A stretch of DNA of 64,000 nt, from NCBI GenBank assembly GCA_045345765.1, contig CP148265.1, forward strand, positions 1,612,001 to 1,676,000. Reading direction: 5' to 3'. The notes under the pieces were generated by a model. The model ran no database searches and was not told the origin of the DNA. It saw only the letters and a list, made by a program, of their open reading frames with translations. Positions 60,673 through 64,000 of this stretch are shown here, piece after piece (position 1 is the first letter of the stretch; each line of letters starts with the position of its first letter). A program made the position numbers and the translations under genes. Origin of the DNA: JAOARY01 sp045345765 (GTDB lineage: Bacteria; Bacillota; Clostridia; Peptostreptococcales; Peptostreptococcaceae).

Positions 60673-63600
60673 ATGAATTTAGGTAGGAGTAAAAAGTTTA
60701 TAGCTATATTTTTAATCATAAATATTTTTATAGCTAATTTTATAGTTTCATTTGCAGAAGGTGAAGGACTTCCTAATAATGATTTGGAAAATAAAACAAA
60801 AACTAATACGGAAAATAAAACTAACAATACAGAGAATACAAATACAAAGTTACCACCACAAACACAGGAGGAAAAGACAGAATATGAAGAACTTATGGTG
60901 GAATCTTATTATAAACTTGTTAAATTAGGAATAATAGAAGAATTAAAAAATTATAAAACTGATGTAGTGGCACTATCAAATAATGTGTCTGCAAAATCAC
61001 ATAGAGATGGAATGAAGTACGATTCAGCAGGTATATTAGCAGAACTAAAAAAGCCTGTGCTTAGAGGAAATTTTGCTAAATATATATCACTAATTATGGC
61101 GGATGAAACGGCATTACAGATATATGATAATCAAATAAATGTTGAAGATTTAGGAATTACAGATTTAAAAAACAATAATCCATTAAGAAGATATATTGCA
61201 TTTATGATTGCAAATAAATATATGAGTGGATATGCAGATGGAAAGTTTAAATTATCGGATAGAATGAAGACTATGGAAGCTATAGCTGTTATGGTAAGAC
61301 TTTTAGGATATCAAGATGCATATTTAGAAGGTTCTTGGCCGCATAATTATATTGCTAGAGCATTAAGAGATGGTGTTTTAAATGGAATAGATTTAAGATA
61401 TCAAGAAACTTTGGATTTTGGGACTTATTGCATTTTGCTTTCGAATTTATTAGAAGCTAGAACAATAAAATCAAAAAATGAATTTGGATTTATTGAAGAA
61501 GGTAATGAAATTTTTAGAGAGAAATACTTTAAAATATACGAAATAGAAGAGTTTAAAATAAAAGAAAAATATGAATATGATAATTATGTAGAACTTACTT
61601 TGGTATTTGAAGAAGATAATGATAAGTCAAAGGCAAGATCTTATTCAAAAGGCGATGAAAGAACTTTTTTGTTAAAAGAAGGTTATATCCCTAATATTAA
61701 AATGGGGCTTAAGGCAAGTGCTTATGTAGATGAATATGATAGAATTTTGTATATAATGTATGATTCAAGACAAAAGAATTTGGATGAAAATGCATATATT
61801 GAAGAATCGTATAATTCATATCCAAAAGGGTATATAAAAATCAGTAATAAAGAAGATTATATAAAAATATCTTCAAGATCGGAAATATATTTAAATGGTG
61901 AAATAGTAGAAGAGAGAAAATTTGATGATATATTAGACGATTATGTATTTGGAAACTTTGTTGTAGAAGATGATGTTTTGGTATACGCATCTTTAGTATC
62001 TTGGGAAGAAAAAGATTTTTATATTGAAGAAATAGATAAGGAAAACAAAATTCTTAAATGTATAGAAACAAGCGAAGGTAGTAGAACAGAAGTTCAAATA
62101 GATGAGGATATAAGAGATTTTTATATGGTAGAAGGAAATACTACTAAAAAAATTACCTTTGAGTCTTTACAAGTTGGAGATATTATAAATATAACAGATG
62201 AAAGATATGATACAGAAACGAAGGATTTATATGCTTGGAGAAAAGTGCATAAAGGAAGACTTAAAAAAATATTAGGTGGAAATAATGGTCAACAAATAAG
62301 ATTTACATTAGATAATAGTCAAGATACAGAATATAAAGTTGAAGATAAGTTTGGATATACGTACAACAATAATAAAAATATCTATGATGCTAGTAGTGAA
62401 AGTTCTGATGTTGCTACAGTATTACAAGATTTTTATAAAGAGAATTTATCCCTATATTCGAACTGGAGAGATAAGATAACTTATGTTTCAGGTAATTTTA
62501 ATTTAAGTATTGACTTATATGGTGTATTAGTTGATTATGTAAGTGATTCATCAGGAAGGGTTAAGATATATGATAGTAATAAGAGTAGAAAAAATTATGA
62601 TTTTGATGATATTGCTGATTATGATTATCTAAAAACCATTGCTGATGAGGATGATATAATAAAATATACAATAAAGAAAAATAGAAAATTAAAAAGAATT
62701 GAAATAGATGATATTATAGATGTATCAGAAGAAGATAAAAAGCTTTCGACAATTAAAGAAGGCGATGATTTTGGAGTGAGTACAATTGAAATAGATGGAG
62801 AAGAGTATGAAATGAACAATAATACTGTTTTTTATGATTATTCATCAAAAAATCCAAATACAGTTAAAAAGCTTAGTTTAAAGAATTTTAAAGAAAAAGA
62901 TGTACTTTCTGATGTAAAGGTTATATTTAGAACTGATGATGATGATTCTAGTATGCTTACATTATTGGTAGTAAGAGAAAATATGGCAGGTATAAGAGAA
63001 GATACTGTTACTGCATATGTTAAGGATAGTTATAGGCTTGGAGATAAAAAATATGCACAGTTTATAGAGTATGAAAAAGATACTTATGCTGAAAGTAGAA
63101 TAGATGATGCTTGGGATGATTACTATATTGATGGTAGAGTTGTCTTATATGAAGAAGGAACGGATGGATATTTTAACTTGGCATTAAATGAAAAAGACTT
63201 TGAGTTTGTGGCTGGAGAAGTAACCGATAAGAGTAGTAAAAAGCTTACAATAGATGATGATCAAGAGTTTAGAATAGATAAGAAAGAAAGTTTCTTAATA
63301 GAAAGAGAAATGGTTACAGATTTATCTGATTTAGATGAGGATGATATTGTTGTAGGATACGTATCTGGAAGCGAAGTAAGGATGTTAAAGAAATTAAATG
63401 AAAAAGGTGACAAGAGAAGAAGAGGAATAATTAGAGATATAGATTTAGAAGACAGAACAATAGAAGTTGAAATAGATTCAGAAGATGAAACATTTAGAGT
63501 ATCTGACAATATAGATTTTATATTTAAAGATGATTATCTAAAACTTAAGAGTAATAAAAAGCTTCTTATTGAAGAATTTGCAGATAAGGATATTATAGAT

Positions 63601-63675
63601 AAACCAGCGATTATAATCTATGATGATAAATCTAAGAAGATAAAAAATATAATTGTATACGACAATTTACATTAA
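60673..63675 (+). CDS. SLH-domain protein with C-terminal beta-repeat region
   Basis: 1000 residues, SD GGAGG. Signal peptide MNLGRSKKFIAIFLIINIFI... ending SFAEG. An Asn/Thr-rich linker follows. SLH-like modules lie at about 110-265: RGNFAKYISLIMADE, then NNPLRRYIAFMIANKYMSGY with FKLSDRMKTMEAIAVMVRLL, then SWPHNYIARALRDGVLNG with LDFGTYCILLSNLLEA. They are more diverged than those of 58656. The rest is beta-rich repeat units like those of 56029 (KGYIKISNKEDYIKISS, EFVAGEVTDKSSKKLTIDD, RGIIRDIDLEDRTIEVEID). Probably envelope-anchored by SLH. The left-edge gene is a relative of its C-terminal half. Confidence 0.85.
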   Translation: MNLGRSKKFIAIFLIINIFIANFIVSFAEGEGLPNNDLENKTKTNTENKTNNTENTNTKLPPQTQEEKTEYEELMVESYYKLVKLGIIEELKNYKTDVVALSNNVSAKSHRDGMKYDSAGILAELKKPVLRGNFAKYISLIMADETALQIYDNQINVEDLGITDLKNNNPLRRYIAFMIANKYMSGYADGKFKLSDRMKTMEAIAVMVRLLGYQDAYLEGSWPHNYIARALRDGVLNGIDLRYQETLDFGTYCILLSNLLEARTIKSKNEFGFIEEGNEIFREKYFKIYEIEEFKIKEKYEYDNYVELTLVFEEDNDKSKARSYSKGDERTFLLKEGYIPNIKMGLKASAYVDEYDRILYIMYDSRQKNLDENAYIEESYNSYPKGYIKISNKEDYIKISSRSEIYLNGEIVEERKFDDILDDYVFGNFVVEDDVLVYASLVSWEEKDFYIEEIDKENKILKCIETSEGSRTEVQIDEDIRDFYMVEGNTTKKITFESLQVGDIINITDERYDTETKDLYAWRKVHKGRLKKILGGNNGQQIRFTLDNSQDTEYKVEDKFGYTYNNNKNIYDASSESSDVATVLQDFYKENLSLYSNWRDKITYVSGNFNLSIDLYGVLVDYVSDSSGRVKIYDSNKSRKNYDFDDIADYDYLKTIADEDDIIKYTIKKNRKLKRIEIDDIIDVSEEDKKLSTIKEGDDFGVSTIEIDGEEYEMNNNTVFYDYSSKNPNTVKKLSLKNFKEKDVLSDVKVIFRTDDDDSSMLTLLVVRENMAGIREDTVTAYVKDSYRLGDKKYAQFIEYEKDTYAESRIDDAWDDYYIDGRVVLYEEGTDGYFNLALNEKDFEFVAGEVTDKSSKKLTIDDDQEFRIDKKESFLIEREMVTDLSDLDEDDIVVGYVSGSEVRMLKKLNEKGDKRRRGIIRDIDLEDRTIEVEIDSEDETFRVSDNIDFIFKDDYLKLKSNKKLLIEEFADKDIIDKPAIIIYDDKSKKIKNIIVYDNLH

Positions 63676-63723
63676 TTATCTTCTTAGATAGAAGATTTTA
63701 ATAAAATATTTTAATTATTAGTT

Positions 63724-63780
63724 AAAAAGAGATTAATCTTTGGTAATTTTTTACCTTTGCTATTAATCTCTTTTTGAATT
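63724..63780 (+). terminator. Intrinsic terminator after the 1000-residue SLH gene
   Basis: AAAAAGAGATTAAT 63724-63737 pairs perfectly with ATTAATCTCTTTTT 63762-63775, and an inner GGTAA/TTACC stem continues inside. The right arm ends in a T run. Confidence 0.85.
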
Positions 63781-63837
63781 TGTGTTATAATAACTAAGTT
63801 GGCTACTTTATATAATAAATTTTTAGGAGGTGTATGT

Positions 63838-64000
63838 ATGAAGATTATAAAATTATTATTTATATATTTATTAATAGTATTAAATACATTCATAGCTTTT
63901 GCTAATGAAGATATAGATTTTTCAAATAATGATACAAATTTAGATAATAATATAAAAACTTCATATATAATAAAATTAAATCCTTCTAAATACTATGAAG
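63838..64000 (+). CDS. Start of another exported protein (3' end off window)
   Basis: ATG 63838 lies seven bases after AGGAGG; an overlapping ATG at 63834 in another frame reaches a stop within about 25 codons. The 54 codons present give a signal peptide, MKIIKLLFIYLLIVLNTFIA with cleavage near FANE, followed by an Asn/Asp-rich segment. The frame is open to the right edge. Given the context it is probably another cell-surface protein of the same region; the family cannot be judged from this part. Confidence 0.8.
   Translation, partial: MKIIKLLFIYLLIVLNTFIAFANEDIDFSNNDTNLDNNIKTSYIIKLNPSKYYE

Overview
The window is a very AT-rich stretch from a Gram-positive-type anaerobe, probably a clostridial-grade Firmicute (Clostridia/Tissierellia). 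The evidence is GGAGG-type ribosome sites, frequent TTG/GTG starts, tight same-strand operons, SLH-domain surface proteins, and an EpsC/EpsL/EpsM/EpsN-like glycan machinery. No rRNA or tRNA gene and no CRISPR array was seen. The genus cannot be named from the sequence.

Layout. (1) 1-755: the 3' end of a secreted repeat-domain protein related to the large SLH protein at 60.7 kb. (2) 1.4-21.6 kb: a surface-polysaccharide locus. It encodes a Wzz-like chain-length protein, an O-antigen-ligase-like protein with a large extra domain, an aminotransferase / phosphosugar transferase / acetyltransferase trio for a diacetyl-bacillosamine-type first sugar, a UDP-sugar dehydrogenase, a Wzy that appears to start at ATT, a Wzx, several glycosyltransferases, a pyruvyl-transferase-family protein, and a complete GDP-D-glycero-alpha-D-manno-heptose module (hddA, gmhA, hddC, gmhB). 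It ends in a wecB/mnaA pseudogene. (3) 21.6-41.1 kb: an accessory island. It holds two near-identical vanZ-like genes bracketing an AbiL-like ATPase/RloB pair and a Panacea-domain antitoxin; HTH/ImmA/PIN genes on the minus strand; a decayed IS607-type element with intact TnpB; a NERD-RDD fusion; an AlbA_2-type protein; five paralogues of an unrecognised membrane protein with a helical-repeat tail; and a dynamin-like protein whose P-loop lysine is replaced, followed by a coiled-coil partner. (4) 41.3-43.2 kb: the membrane sugar 4,6-dehydratase (PglF/EpsC type), which belongs functionally with the trio at 6-8.5 kb. (5) 43.5-64 kb: an RDD protein and a surface-protein region with two giant Ig-like/IPT-TIG proteins, a tandem-beta-repeat protein, two SLH proteins and the start of another exported protein.

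How it fits together. The dehydratase, aminotransferase, acetyltransferase and phosphosugar transferase should build and attach the first sugar. The dehydrogenase and heptose genes supply further sugars; glycosyltransferases, Wzx, Wzy and Wzz assemble and export the polymer. SLH domains commonly bind pyruvylated secondary cell-wall polymer, so the pyruvyl-transferase-family gene may link the glycan locus to the SLH proteins (inference). The island appears to separate the dehydratase from its pathway partners. It is littered with a ~110-bp dispersed repeat ending in a terminator-like hairpin, with remnants of ImmA, an ISL3-like transposase and other genes, which points to repeated insertion and recombination.

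Most notable candidates for something undescribed: the expanded membrane/helical-repeat family next to the dynamin-like pair (27.7 and 35.9-41.1 kb), the dispersed hairpin repeat family, and the long inverted structure between the giant surface proteins (55.4-55.9 kb).
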